From Bradyrhizobium diazoefficiens (lineage in GTDB: Bacteria; Pseudomonadota; Alphaproteobacteria; Rhizobiales; Xanthobacteraceae): DNA of 64,000 bases. The stretch lies in assembly GCF_018131185.1 (NCBI RefSeq), contig NZ_JAFCJE010000002.1, positions 558,001 through 622,000 of the forward strand. Direction: 5' to 3'. The notes under the pieces were generated by a model. It saw nothing but the letters and a program-made list of their open reading frames with translations. It had not been told where the DNA came from and searched no databases. A program made the position numbers and the translations under genes. How positions within the stretch are numbered: the stretch's first letter is position 1; every line of letters starts with the position of its first letter. Positions 18,246 through 26,786 of this stretch are shown here, one piece after another.

Positions 18246-19016
18246 CTAGAAATTCACCCGGTTCGAGATCGCGCCGTCCACGACGAGATTCGATCCCGTG
18301 GTGAACCCCGACACAGGGCTCGCCAAGAACACCGCCGCGCTCGCGATTTCCTGCGGCGTCGCCATGCGGCCGGTTGGGTTACGCTTCATCGCGTCCTTGT
18401 AACGTTCGGGCATGTTCTTCTCGATCATCTCCCAGACGCCGCCCTTGAAATAGACGGTGCCGGGCGACACCACGTTGACGCGGATCTTCTTCTTCGCATA
18501 TTGCCGCGCCAGCCCCTTGGCCATGTGGATCAGCGCCGCCTTGATCGGGCCGTAGGAGCTGGCCGTGTCCGCCTGCGCTGCCGAGATCGACGAGATGATG
18601 ACGAAGGCGGCATCGCCGCTTCTGTCGCCGCTGGCTTCAAGGAACGGCCGCGCGGCATCAAACGCATGCACGGCGCCGAGCAGGTCGAGCCGGAAGTTCT
18701 GCTCCCAAGATGCGGGATCGTGGCCCTGCGCCATCGCGCCGGCATTGGAGAACAGCATGTCGATGCCGCCGAGCTCCTTCGCTGCGCCCTCGATCCAGGA
18801 TTTCAGCGCCGCGCCGTCGGTGACGTCGACCGGGCTGCCGGTGGCGTTAACTCCGCCCGCCTTCAACTCCGTGACCGTTGCCGCAACCTGCTCCGCATTG
18901 CGCGCACACACCGCGACATTGGTACCTTCACCGGCCAACGTTGCCGCGATCGCCCGCCCGATGCCGCGTGTGCCGCCGAGGACGATGGCGTTCTTTCCAT
19001 TGAGACCGAGATCCAT
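18246..19016 (-). CDS. SDR family NAD(P)-dependent oxidoreductase
   Basis: A 256-residue classical short-chain dehydrogenase. The cofactor motif GGTRGIG (14-20), the NAG motif (91-93), and the active site Ser142/143, Tyr155 and Lys159 (Y-G-P-I-K) are all visible. The C-terminus ends SGFTTGSNLVVDGAISNRVNF. AAGGAG lies eight bases upstream of the ATG. The substrate is unknown; nearby genes give no pathway. Confidence 0.9.
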   Translation of the reverse strand: MDLGLNGKNAIVLGGTRGIGRAIAATLAGEGTNVAVCARNAEQVAATVTELKAGGVNATGSPVDVTDGAALKSWIEGAAKELGGIDMLFSNAGAMAQGHDPASWEQNFRLDLLGAVHAFDAARPFLEASGDRSGDAAFVIISSISAAQADTASSYGPIKAALIHMAKGLARQYAKKKIRVNVVSPGTVYFKGGVWEMIEKNMPERYKDAMKRNPTGRMATPQEIASAAVFLASPVSGFTTGSNLVVDGAISNRVNF

Positions 19017-19083
19017 TGTTTAACTCCTTCTTGTTGGTGCCGAGAATGTAGCTGCTTCGGCAGACATGCTGAACTGTCCAATT

Positions 19084-19160
19084 CGTCGTTGCGAGCGCAG
19101 CCAAGCCAGAAACGCATCCGCGGAGACAGCCTGGATTGCTGCGATGTGCCCGCAATGACG
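19084..19160. repeat. Dispersed repeat with imperfect ends CGTCGTTGCG / CGCAATGACG
   Basis: Terminal arms are complementary with one mismatch. The core (GCGAGCGCAGCCAAGCC, CGCGGAGACAGC, TGGATTGCTGC) matches the partial copy at 6320. It separates the SDR start from the 3' end of a small membrane-protein gene. Confidence 0.6.
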
Positions 19161-19180
19161 TGGAGAGAGCCGCCGCCTCC

Positions 19181-19468
19181 TCACTCCGGCGCCGCGCCCA
19201 CCGGCGGGCCGCCGGGCGGTCGGTGCAGGAAGGTCAGCGAGGCGTAGGCGCCGGCCCAGGAGCCGATCGCGGCGAAGGCGACGTAGAAGGCGTTCTCGGT
19301 GTAGCTGATCACGGCGTAGGAAGAGAGCATGTACCAGACCGCGCTCCAGTTCGCCGCTGACATTCGCTTGCGCGCGATCACGGCCGAAGTGAACATCACA
19401 TAGACCGCGTCGGTGGCCGCCGTTGCGACGAACACGGCGCCCGCGGTGAGGGGATCGATGGCGGCCAT
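19181..19468 (-). CDS. Small membrane protein, unknown function
   Basis: A 95-residue hydrophobic protein starting MAAIDPLTAGAVFVATAATD, with about three membrane segments and a Pro/Gly-rich C-terminus (HRPPGGPPVGAAPE). The start at 19468 is preferred because AAAGGA lies upstream; a longer frame to 19531 adds 21 polar residues before the first hydrophobic stretch. I do not recognise a named domain. Codon usage is like the neighbours and the gene looks real. Confidence 0.7.
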   Translation of the reverse strand: MAAIDPLTAGAVFVATAATDAVYVMFTSAVIARKRMSAANWSAVWYMLSSYAVISYTENAFYVAFAAIGSWAGAYASLTFLHRPPGGPPVGAAPE

Positions 19469-19934
19469 TGCAATCCTTTCTGTGAACGTGGGATCGTCGT
19501 GAAAACTAAGGGGAGATAAGCGGCCATGCAAAGCCCGCCGGGCACGTGCGCGTGTTGCTGGCGCAGACCGGGCGATGGCTGTGGGATCTCGGCCGGCTCG
19601 ACGGCGGACTGAGCACCCGGGATCTTACGGGCGAGGCTGTACATGCTGGGTTCATCGAGAGCATGCCATCCGGCTTCGGCATGTTGAAGGCCGTGCGTCA
19701 TTCGGCATTGCTGTTGACAACGCCGGCGCAATGGCGCCGTCCGGCGATGCCGCTCGGCGGCCATCCGGCACGGTGGCCGGTGCGAAGCTGACACGAAGCT
19801 GACATGTCGCAAGATTTTAACGTCGACCGCGAGATGTTCTGCGCTTTTTAGGTTGTCTGCAATCAGAATTCGGCACTATTAGCGCGACATGAGGCAATCA
19901 TTTGCCGAGATCGTCGCAGACACGACCGGGCTCC
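19469..19934. other. Intergenic region upstream of the RND adaptor
   Basis: 466 bases without a convincing gene. It contains a short direct repeat (GAAGCTGACA at about 19784 and 19794). A possible weak promoter is TTGTCT near 19854, then TATTAG near 19877, with 18-base spacing toward the adaptor. Nothing else was seen. Confidence 0.45.
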
Positions 19935-21179
19935 ATGGTGGTTGAAGATACCAAGCGATCGCAGGTTCTTACCAAACGACGGGTGGTCACATTCGTGGTT
20001 TTACTAGCTCTCGCCTGTGCCGGGGGCTACGGCTTCTCCTATTCGGCGCCTAAGCAAAAGAAACACTCCGAGATCTCGAGCCAGTCGCGCAAGAATGCGC
20101 AGACCTTCACGCCGACACCGTCCGAATGGGCGACGCTGATGATCGAGCCGGTCAAGGCCAAGAGCTTCCGGGCCGAGTATGTCACCGAAGGCAAGGTCGC
20201 GGTCGACGAGGACCGTTCGACGCCGGTGTTCTCCCCCTATGCAGGACGAGTCACCAAGCTGCTTGCCAAGCCGGGCGAGATGCTGAAACAGGGACAACCG
20301 CTGTTCACGATCGAAGCCGCCGACACCGTGCAGACCCAGAACGATTTCATCGTGGCGATGACCTCGCAGAACAAGGCGAGGTCGGCGCTCGAGCTCGCCG
20401 ACATTCAGTTCAAGCGCGCCAAGGATCTCTATGAGGGCCATGCCATTCCGCTGAAGGACTATCAGCAGGCGGAAGCGACCCAGGTCCAGGCGCGAAACGA
20501 CATGCGCTCTTCGGGAACGGCGCTGGAAGCCGCGCGCAACAAGCTGCGCATCCTCGGGTTCACCGACGAGACCATCTCTGCGTTCCAGGAGAAAGGCGTC
20601 ATCAACCGGGAAATCACGATCTATTCGCCGATCGCGGGCACCGTCGTGCAACGCAAGATCGGCCCCGGCCAATACGTCAATTCCGGCGCCAGCGATCCGG
20701 TCTTCGTGATCGGCGACCTCTCCACCGTCTGGCTCACCGCCTTCGTGCGCGAGACCGACGCGGCTGCGGTGTGCACCGGCCAGGACATCACCGTGAACGT
20801 GATGGCGCTGCCGGGGCGGCCGCTGACCGCCAGGATCAACTACGTCGCCGCCGCGATCGATCCCGGCACCCGCCGCCTGCTGGTTCGTGCCACCATCGAC
20901 AACAAGGACGGCCTGCTCAAGCCGGAGATGTTCGCCAACGTCACGATCTACTCGGCCGGCGACCGCGCCGCGCCGGCGGTGCCGAAACAGGCGTTGATCT
21001 ACGAAGCCGACAAGGTTCGCATCTGGGTCGCGCGCGAGGACAAGTCGGTCGAGCTGCGACAGATCAAGACCGGACTCATCAACGGCAATCTCGTCGAGGT
21101 CACCAGCAATCTGAAGCCCGGCGAGCAGATCGTCACCAAAGGCAGCCTGTTCATCGACCGCGCGGCGTCCGGCAGCTGA
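19935..21179 (+). CDS. RND efflux periplasmic adaptor (CzcB-like, HlyD fold)
   Basis: A 414-residue membrane-fusion protein linking an inner-membrane RND pump to an outer-membrane channel. One N-terminal membrane segment (VVTFVVLLALACAGGYGF) anchors it. A barrel-sandwich half-motif (VFSPYAGRVTKLLAKPGEML), a coiled-coil hairpin (about 130-200) and the second half (IYSPIAGTVVQRKIGPGQYV) follow, then beta-barrel and membrane-proximal domains. ATG 19935 is chosen; a TTG at 19902 is possible. It is 29 bases upstream of the pump gene. No His-rich metal-binding N-terminus is present. Confidence 0.87.
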   Translation: MVVEDTKRSQVLTKRRVVTFVVLLALACAGGYGFSYSAPKQKKHSEISSQSRKNAQTFTPTPSEWATLMIEPVKAKSFRAEYVTEGKVAVDEDRSTPVFSPYAGRVTKLLAKPGEMLKQGQPLFTIEAADTVQTQNDFIVAMTSQNKARSALELADIQFKRAKDLYEGHAIPLKDYQQAEATQVQARNDMRSSGTALEAARNKLRILGFTDETISAFQEKGVINREITIYSPIAGTVVQRKIGPGQYVNSGASDPVFVIGDLSTVWLTAFVRETDAAAVCTGQDITVNVMALPGRPLTARINYVAAAIDPGTRRLLVRATIDNKDGLLKPEMFANVTIYSAGDRAAPAVPKQALIYEADKVRIWVAREDKSVELRQIKTGLINGNLVEVTSNLKPGEQIVTKGSLFIDRAASGS

Positions 21180-21208
21180 TCGACGACCCAAGAAAATTGA
21201 AGACCTGA

Positions 21209-24200
21209 ATGGATCGTCTCGTCGCTCTTGCCGTCAACCGGCGTTTCCTGATGGTCGGCATGTTCGTCGCCGTCCTGATCGGCGGCCTGATCGCGTTCGA
21301 CCGGCTCAACATCGAGGCTTATCCCGATCCGACCCCGCCGATGGTCGACATCGTGACGCAGAGCCAGGGGCTGTCGGCGGAGGAGATCGAGCGCTATATC
21401 ACTATCCCGATCGAGACCCAGGTTGCGGGCCTGAAGAACATCACGACCATCCGCACCATTTCGCTCTACGGTCTCTCCGACGTCAAGATTCAGTTCTCCT
21501 TCGCCTATACCTATGACGAGGCGCTGCAGCAGGTGTTGAACCGCCTGGCGCAGCTCGCACCGCTGCCCGGCAACGTGCAGCCGCAGATCTCGCCGCTCAG
21601 TCCGATCGGCGAGATCTTCCGCTACCGTCTCGTGGGGCCGCCGAATTACAGCGTGCTCGATCTCAAGACCATTCAGGACTGGATTCTGCAGCGACGCTTT
21701 CGCGCCGTGCCCGGGGTCATCGACGTCACCGGGTGGGGCGGCAAGAGCAAGACCTATGAGATTCAGGTCGACTTCAACAAGCTCGTCGCCAACGGTCTGA
21801 CGCTGCCGCAATTGCTCCAGGCGGTCGGCAATTCCAACGTCAATGTCGGCGGCAACACCGTCGACATCGGCCAGCAATCGGCCGTCGTGCGCGGCGTCGG
21901 CCTGATCCGCTCGATCGACGATCTCGCCAATACCATGGTGGCGCAGACAGGCGGCAATCCGGTGCTGGTCAAGGACGTCGCCACCGTCACCGTCGGGCAG
22001 AGGCCCCGTCTCGGCATTGCCGGCCTCGACGAGGCCGACGACATCGTGCAGGGCATCGTCCTGATGCGACGTGGCGAGCAGAGCACGCCGACCATCAAGC
22101 GCGTCGAGCAACTCGTCCAGCAGATCAACAATTCGACCATCCTGCCGCCGGGCGTACGCATCGAGCGAATCTACGACCGCAAGGATTTGATCGACCTCAC
22201 CACCCATACCGTGCTTCACAACATGGTGGTCGGCATTCTGCTGATCGTGCTGTTGCAGTGGATCTTCCTCGGTGACCTGCGCAGTGCGCTGATCGTCGGC
22301 GCGACCATTCCGTTCGCGCTGTTCTTTGCCGTCATCATCCTGGTGCTGCGCGGGGAATCGGCCAATTTGCTGTCGGTCGGTGCGATCGATTTCGGCTTGA
22401 TCGTCGACGCCACCGTCATCATGGTGGAAGCGATCTTCCGCCGCCTGACGCAGACGACGCCGCCGTCGGAAACCGGGCATATGTCGCCCGAGACGATGTT
22501 CGGCATGAAGAGCCACGCCATCCTCAGCGCGGCTGCCGACGTCTCGCGCTCGATCTTCTTTGCCGCGGCGATCATCATCGCGGCCTTCCTGCCGCTGTTC
22601 ACGCTGTCGGGTGTCGAGGGCAACATTTTCGGGCCGATGGCCCGCACGTATGCCTATGCGTTGGCCGGCGGCCTGCTGGCGACGTTCACCGTGACCCCGG
22701 CGCTGTCCGCGATCATCCTGCCGGCGCATGTCCATGAGACGGAGACCAGGGTGATGCTGATCCTGCACCGGCTCTACATGCCTGTGCTGAATTGGGCGGT
22801 GGCCAACCGCGGGATCGTTCTCGGCGCCGCGGTCGGCCTGGTGATGATGACGGTCGCGCTCGCCCGGCTGCTAGGCCTCGAATTCCTGCCGAAGCTGGAA
22901 GAGGGCAATCTCTGGATCCGCGCCACGCTGCCGCCAACCATCTCGCTCCAGGAGGGCAATTCCTACGTCAACGAGATGCGCAAGCTGATCGGCGCCCGGC
23001 CCGAGGTGGAATCCGTGGTGTCGCAGCACGGCCGTCCCGACGATGGTACGGATGCCGCCGGCTTCTTCAATGCCGAGTTCTTCGCGCCGCTGAAGCCCGT
23101 GGGCCAGTGGCCCGGTACGCGCGACAAGGAAGTGCTGACCGCGGAGCTGCTGAAGCAGCTCGACGACCGCTTCCCCGGCGTCGAGTTCAACTTCTCGCAA
23201 TATCTCCAGGACAACGTCTCCGAGGCCGTCTCCGGCGTGAAGGGCGAGAATTCGATCAAGCTGTTCGGCAGCGATCTTCAGGCACTGACCGATACCGCCA
23301 ACAAGATCAAGCAGGTGCTGTCGACCGTGCAGGGCGTCACCGACCTTGCCGTGTTCACCTCGCTCGGGCAGCCGACCGTCCAGATCGACATCGACCGCGC
23401 CAGGGCCGCGCGCTATGGCCTTGCGCCGGGCGACATCAACGCCACGATCAAGGTCGCGGTTGGCGGCGACACCGCGGGCGATCTCTATGAGCCGGGCAGC
23501 GACCGCCACTTCCCGATCATCGTTCGCCTCGCGCCGGAATACCGCAGGAGCGCGGAGGCGATCCACAATTTGCGGATCGGTGCGCCCGGGCCGAACGGCA
23601 CCGTCACGCAGATTCCCCTGAGCGAGGTCGCGGACATCAGTCTCGTCTCCGGCGCCGCCTACATCTATCGCGAGCAGCAGGAGCGCTATCTGCCGATCAA
23701 GTTTTCGGTGCGCGAGCGCGACCTCGGCAGTGCGATCCGCGAGGCGCAGCAGAAGATCGCCGAGCAGGTGCAGCTGCCGCCCGGCTCGCACATGGACTGG
23801 GTCGGCGAGTTCGGCAACCTCCAGGACGCGATTCGTCGGCTGTCGATCGTGGTGCCGATCTCGCTGGCGCTGATCGGCGTGCTGCTCTGGTTCAATTTCG
23901 GCACGATGACCGACACGCTGCTGGCCATGAGCGTGATCCCGATGGCGATCTTCGGCGGCGTGCTGGGCCTCTTGATCACGGGCACCCCGTTCAGCGTCTC
24001 CGCAGCGATCGGCTTCATCGCACTGTTCGGCATCGCCGTGATGGACGGCATCATCATCCTGTCGCAGTTCAACCAGCTCATCGAAGCGGGTATGGAGCGC
24101 ATGAGTGCGGTTGTACGTACCGGTGAGTTGCAGCTCCGTCCGGTGCTGATGACGTGCGTCGTCGCCGGGGTCGGCCTTCTGCCGGCGGCGCTGTCGGAGG

Positions 24201-24325
24201 GCATCGGCTCCCAGGTCCAGAAGCCGCTCGCGGTCGTGGTCGTCACCGGCATGATGCTGGCGCCCGTCGTGATCCTCGTGACCTTGCCGGTCCTCATTTC
24301 ATTCTTCTCGCGCCGCGTGCGCTGA
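21209..24325 (+). CDS. Heavy-metal-efflux type RND pump (CzcA/CusA family)
   Basis: A 1038-residue inner-membrane proton antiporter. The pattern D-F-G-x3-D-x6-E (Asp394, Asp400, Glu407) in TM4 has exactly the spacing of the Asp402/Asp408/Glu415 relay of CzcA, which marks the HME subfamily rather than drug-type RND pumps. Two periplasmic loops (about 35-330 and 560-860) flank the membrane bundles. The start is 29 bases after the adaptor stop. No outer-membrane factor and no metal sensor lie in this operon; the TolC at 26787 is a possible partner. The substrate metal is not predictable. Confidence 0.87.
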   Translation: MDRLVALAVNRRFLMVGMFVAVLIGGLIAFDRLNIEAYPDPTPPMVDIVTQSQGLSAEEIERYITIPIETQVAGLKNITTIRTISLYGLSDVKIQFSFAYTYDEALQQVLNRLAQLAPLPGNVQPQISPLSPIGEIFRYRLVGPPNYSVLDLKTIQDWILQRRFRAVPGVIDVTGWGGKSKTYEIQVDFNKLVANGLTLPQLLQAVGNSNVNVGGNTVDIGQQSAVVRGVGLIRSIDDLANTMVAQTGGNPVLVKDVATVTVGQRPRLGIAGLDEADDIVQGIVLMRRGEQSTPTIKRVEQLVQQINNSTILPPGVRIERIYDRKDLIDLTTHTVLHNMVVGILLIVLLQWIFLGDLRSALIVGATIPFALFFAVIILVLRGESANLLSVGAIDFGLIVDATVIMVEAIFRRLTQTTPPSETGHMSPETMFGMKSHAILSAAADVSRSIFFAAAIIIAAFLPLFTLSGVEGNIFGPMARTYAYALAGGLLATFTVTPALSAIILPAHVHETETRVMLILHRLYMPVLNWAVANRGIVLGAAVGLVMMTVALARLLGLEFLPKLEEGNLWIRATLPPTISLQEGNSYVNEMRKLIGARPEVESVVSQHGRPDDGTDAAGFFNAEFFAPLKPVGQWPGTRDKEVLTAELLKQLDDRFPGVEFNFSQYLQDNVSEAVSGVKGENSIKLFGSDLQALTDTANKIKQVLSTVQGVTDLAVFTSLGQPTVQIDIDRARAARYGLAPGDINATIKVAVGGDTAGDLYEPGSDRHFPIIVRLAPEYRRSAEAIHNLRIGAPGPNGTVTQIPLSEVADISLVSGAAYIYREQQERYLPIKFSVRERDLGSAIREAQQKIAEQVQLPPGSHMDWVGEFGNLQDAIRRLSIVVPISLALIGVLLWFNFGTMTDTLLAMSVIPMAIFGGVLGLLITGTPFSVSAAIGFIALFGIAVMDGIIILSQFNQLIEAGMERMSAVVRTGELQLRPVLMTCVVAGVGLLPAALSEGIGSQVQKPLAVVVVTGMMLAPVVILVTLPVLISFFSRRVR

Positions 24326-24335
24326 GTGCCGCCCG

Positions 24336-24962
24336 TTACAGCACCCTTTGCGCGGTCCGCAGCAGCATCGCGGTGCCGAGCGCGAGCAACATCAGGCTGG
24401 CGAACCGGCTGCTCAGCGACAGCATCCGAGGCGTGAGCCGCGACCGCGCGGTTGCAACGATCGTGCTGAGCATCATCCACCAAACTGCCGAGCCCACGAA
24501 GACGCCTGCGATCAGCGGCGCCGCCGCGGCCTGCGTGGAGAACGCATGCAGCGCCGCCAGGAACAGGATGATCGTCAGGGGATTGGTCAGTCCGAGCGCG
24601 ACCGCGCTGAGATAGGCACGCGTCAGATGTACTCTGTCGATCTCACCGACATCCTGGGGCACGATGGAACATCGATGTGTCCGGATCGCGAACCATAGCA
24701 GCGTGAGCGCCGAGACGATTCCGAATCCCGCCGCGTTGGCCTCGACCCAAGGCCGCGCAAGCGAACCAAGTCCCAATACCGCAAAGGCGCTGTAGGTGAG
24801 ATGGACGGTCGCCGCACCGAAGCCGGTTGCGAGCCCTGTTGCCATCCCCGATGTCAGGGTGCGCTGAATGCACAACATGCCCATCGGGCCGATGGGAGCG
24901 GCGACGGTGAACCCGATTGCAATGCCGGAGACGAGCGCGGCAAGATAATGCGATAAAGACAT
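24336..24962 (-). CDS. LysE/RhtB family exporter
   Basis: A 208-residue protein with about six membrane segments. It begins MSLSHYLAALVSGIAIGFTV with the characteristic PIGPMGMLCIQRTL segment that follows TM1 in LysE-type amino-acid exporters. The start at 24962 fits the family; the frame upstream is not membrane-like. It ends 10 bases from the end of the convergent RND gene. The exported compound is unknown. Confidence 0.85.
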   Translation of the reverse strand: MSLSHYLAALVSGIAIGFTVAAPIGPMGMLCIQRTLTSGMATGLATGFGAATVHLTYSAFAVLGLGSLARPWVEANAAGFGIVSALTLLWFAIRTHRCSIVPQDVGEIDRVHLTRAYLSAVALGLTNPLTIILFLAALHAFSTQAAAAPLIAGVFVGSAVWWMMLSTIVATARSRLTPRMLSLSSRFASLMLLALGTAMLLRTAQRVL

Positions 24963-25190
24963 GCGTCCGCACAAACAAATGAATCTGTGCGTGTACGTAC
25001 CGGCGAACCGAAATCGTCGCCTCAACCGAAAGGGTGAAAACGGAACTTGAATGCAGACACGTTCGTGTGATGCGACGGCGGCTTTGCGCTCATTGCAATG
25101 TCGTGCTCTCGCTACGGCGGTTCCGCCGCGCGATGTGGAGTCGAGTTCCACCTGCAATGAGCTGCGATGACGCGATTGCTACGTCGCGAA

Positions 25191-26153
25191 TCAAAATCCG
25201 TAGAGCCGCGCCGGATTGTCGACCAGGATCTTCTTGCGCACACCCGCATCCGGAGCCCATACCGGAAGCTGATTGAGCAGTCGCCCGTCGTCGATCTGGT
25301 AGAGCGGCGCGATGTCGGTTGCCTTGCGTCCCTCGACGCGGCTCGAATCCGGATGCGGCCAGTCGGTGCCCCAGACGATGCGATCCGGGTTGGCCGCGAT
25401 CAGGGCCTGCGCGAACGGCACCATGTCCTGATAGTCCGGCGCGAGCTTCGACGACCGGTAGGCGCCCGAAATCTTGACATAGGCCTTGCCGGACTTCACC
25501 AGGGCGACGAGATCGGAGAAGCCCGGCTGCTCCACGCCCTTTGAAGCTTCGAGGCCGCCGAAATGGTCGAACACGACGGGCACCGGCGCGGTCTCGACGA
25601 GGTCCTTGATCGCCGAGATCATGGCAAGCGTGGTGTAGAGCTGCACGTGCCAGCCGCGCGCCTTCATGCGCTCGGTTGCGGCGGTGAAACGCGGTCGTCC
25701 GACATTGGGATCGTTGACGCCGCCGGTCGCGAGATTGAGGCGTATGCCGCGGAAGCCGTCCTGATGCATCGCATCGAGCGCGCTCTCCGGCGTCTTGTCG
25801 TCGATCACGGCGACACCGCGTGCAGTCGCGCCCCGGGCTTTCATGCCGAACAGGGTCGACGAATTGTCGGTGCCGTAGACGCTGGGGGTGACGATCACCA
25901 CGCGTTCGACATGCAGCGCCTTGTGCAAAGCGGCCATCTCCTCCGGAGAGGCCGGCTCGGGCGTGTAGACGCGTCCGGCGAAGAACGGAAACTTTTCGAC
26001 ATCGCCGTGGATATGGGTGTGGCAGTCGCAGGCGTGCGGTGGAACGTCGAAATTGACCGGCGTCGCAGGCTGTGCGGCCCGGGCGCGGGCTCTGTTCGTC
26101 ATGGCTACTCCGGCGGCGAGGGAGGCAAGCAGGACGCTGCGTCGGTTGAGCAC
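25191..26153 (-). CDS. Exported amidohydrolase (2-pyrone-4,6-dicarboxylate lactonase-like)
   Basis: A 320-residue amidohydrolase-2 protein. The metal-binding HxH lies in DCHTHIHGD, and WGTDWPHPDS near the C-terminus supplies the catalytic aspartate. It starts at GTG 26153, with AGGGAGTG seven bases upstream. The N-terminus NRRSVLLASLAAGVAM is a twin-arginine-like signal followed by RARAAQPA, so it is predicted to be exported, unlike cytoplasmic LigI lactonase. The resemblance to PDC lactonases suggests hydrolysis of a lactone or carboxylic ester; the substrate is unknown. Confidence 0.8.
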   Translation of the reverse strand: MLNRRSVLLASLAAGVAMTNRARARAAQPATPVNFDVPPHACDCHTHIHGDVEKFPFFAGRVYTPEPASPEEMAALHKALHVERVVIVTPSVYGTDNSSTLFGMKARGATARGVAVIDDKTPESALDAMHQDGFRGIRLNLATGGVNDPNVGRPRFTAATERMKARGWHVQLYTTLAMISAIKDLVETAPVPVVFDHFGGLEASKGVEQPGFSDLVALVKSGKAYVKISGAYRSSKLAPDYQDMVPFAQALIAANPDRIVWGTDWPHPDSSRVEGRKATDIAPLYQIDDGRLLNQLPVWAPDAGVRKKILVDNPARLYGF

Positions 26154-26205
26154 GGTTTCACTCCCTGTTCTTGTTGTTTTGCAGTGGAGCCGCGAGAGTA
26201 TCACA

Positions 26206-26763
26206 TCAGCCCGGCAGCCGCTGTGCCTCGTTGCATAGCTGCTCGACAAGGTCCGCAAGCAGGCGTGAGCCGTCGACGCGCGCGACCGGGCAGGACAGGC
26301 TCGCGAGCCACGCCTCATGCTTGGCGAGATTGCGCCCTTCGCGATCCCCGGCTTCGTAGTGGGAGGCCCAATCGAGAAAAGACTCGGTCTCATCGTGGCG
26401 CCAGCCTCCCGGCGCGACGGCGTCGGCGCCAAAATGGGTGGTCTCGCGGGCACGCAATCGCTTCATCCGGATCTCGCGCGGTGTGGTCACGAAGATGACG
26501 AGATCGAAATAGGAGACGAGCTCCTCGCCCCAGCCGGTGACGGACCCGCTGAGCACCCAGTCGCGACGCGGCAGGAACATCTCGCGCATCAGGCGCAGGC
26601 GCTCGGATGGCGGGCGCGTCGTCTGGTAGGGCGGCACGGTCGGCAGCCAGAAATAATCGTCGCTGTCGTGATGCGGCAGTGCAAGCCGGCCCGCGAGCGC
26701 CCGACCGAGCGTCGTGACGCCGGCGCCCGAAGCGCCGGTCAGGTGGATGCGGCGGCTTTTCAT
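26206..26763 (-). CDS. P-loop kinase-like protein (adenylate kinase-like)
   Basis: A 185-residue nucleotide-binding protein. The Walker A motif is GASGAGVTT at 10-18; the lysine usual before the final Ser/Thr is replaced by valine, as in a variant P-loop. A DSDDYFW segment follows in the lid position, as in small adenylate- or shikimate-kinase-like proteins. It is often annotated simply as an AAA-family ATPase. Substrate and role are unknown. It ends 52 bases downstream of the amidohydrolase start; both are on the minus strand. Confidence 0.75.
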   Translation of the reverse strand: MKSRRIHLTGASGAGVTTLGRALAGRLALPHHDSDDYFWLPTVPPYQTTRPPSERLRLMREMFLPRRDWVLSGSVTGWGEELVSYFDLVIFVTTPREIRMKRLRARETTHFGADAVAPGGWRHDETESFLDWASHYEAGDREGRNLAKHEAWLASLSCPVARVDGSRLLADLVEQLCNEAQRLPG

Positions 26764-26786
26764 CGGCTCCGCCCAGATGATTGAAG

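Noticed and set aside
25042..25063. GGAAC...CGTT as a second EcfG promoter
   Set aside because: The spacer is 13 bases, not 16-17, and it points away from the nearby genes' starts.
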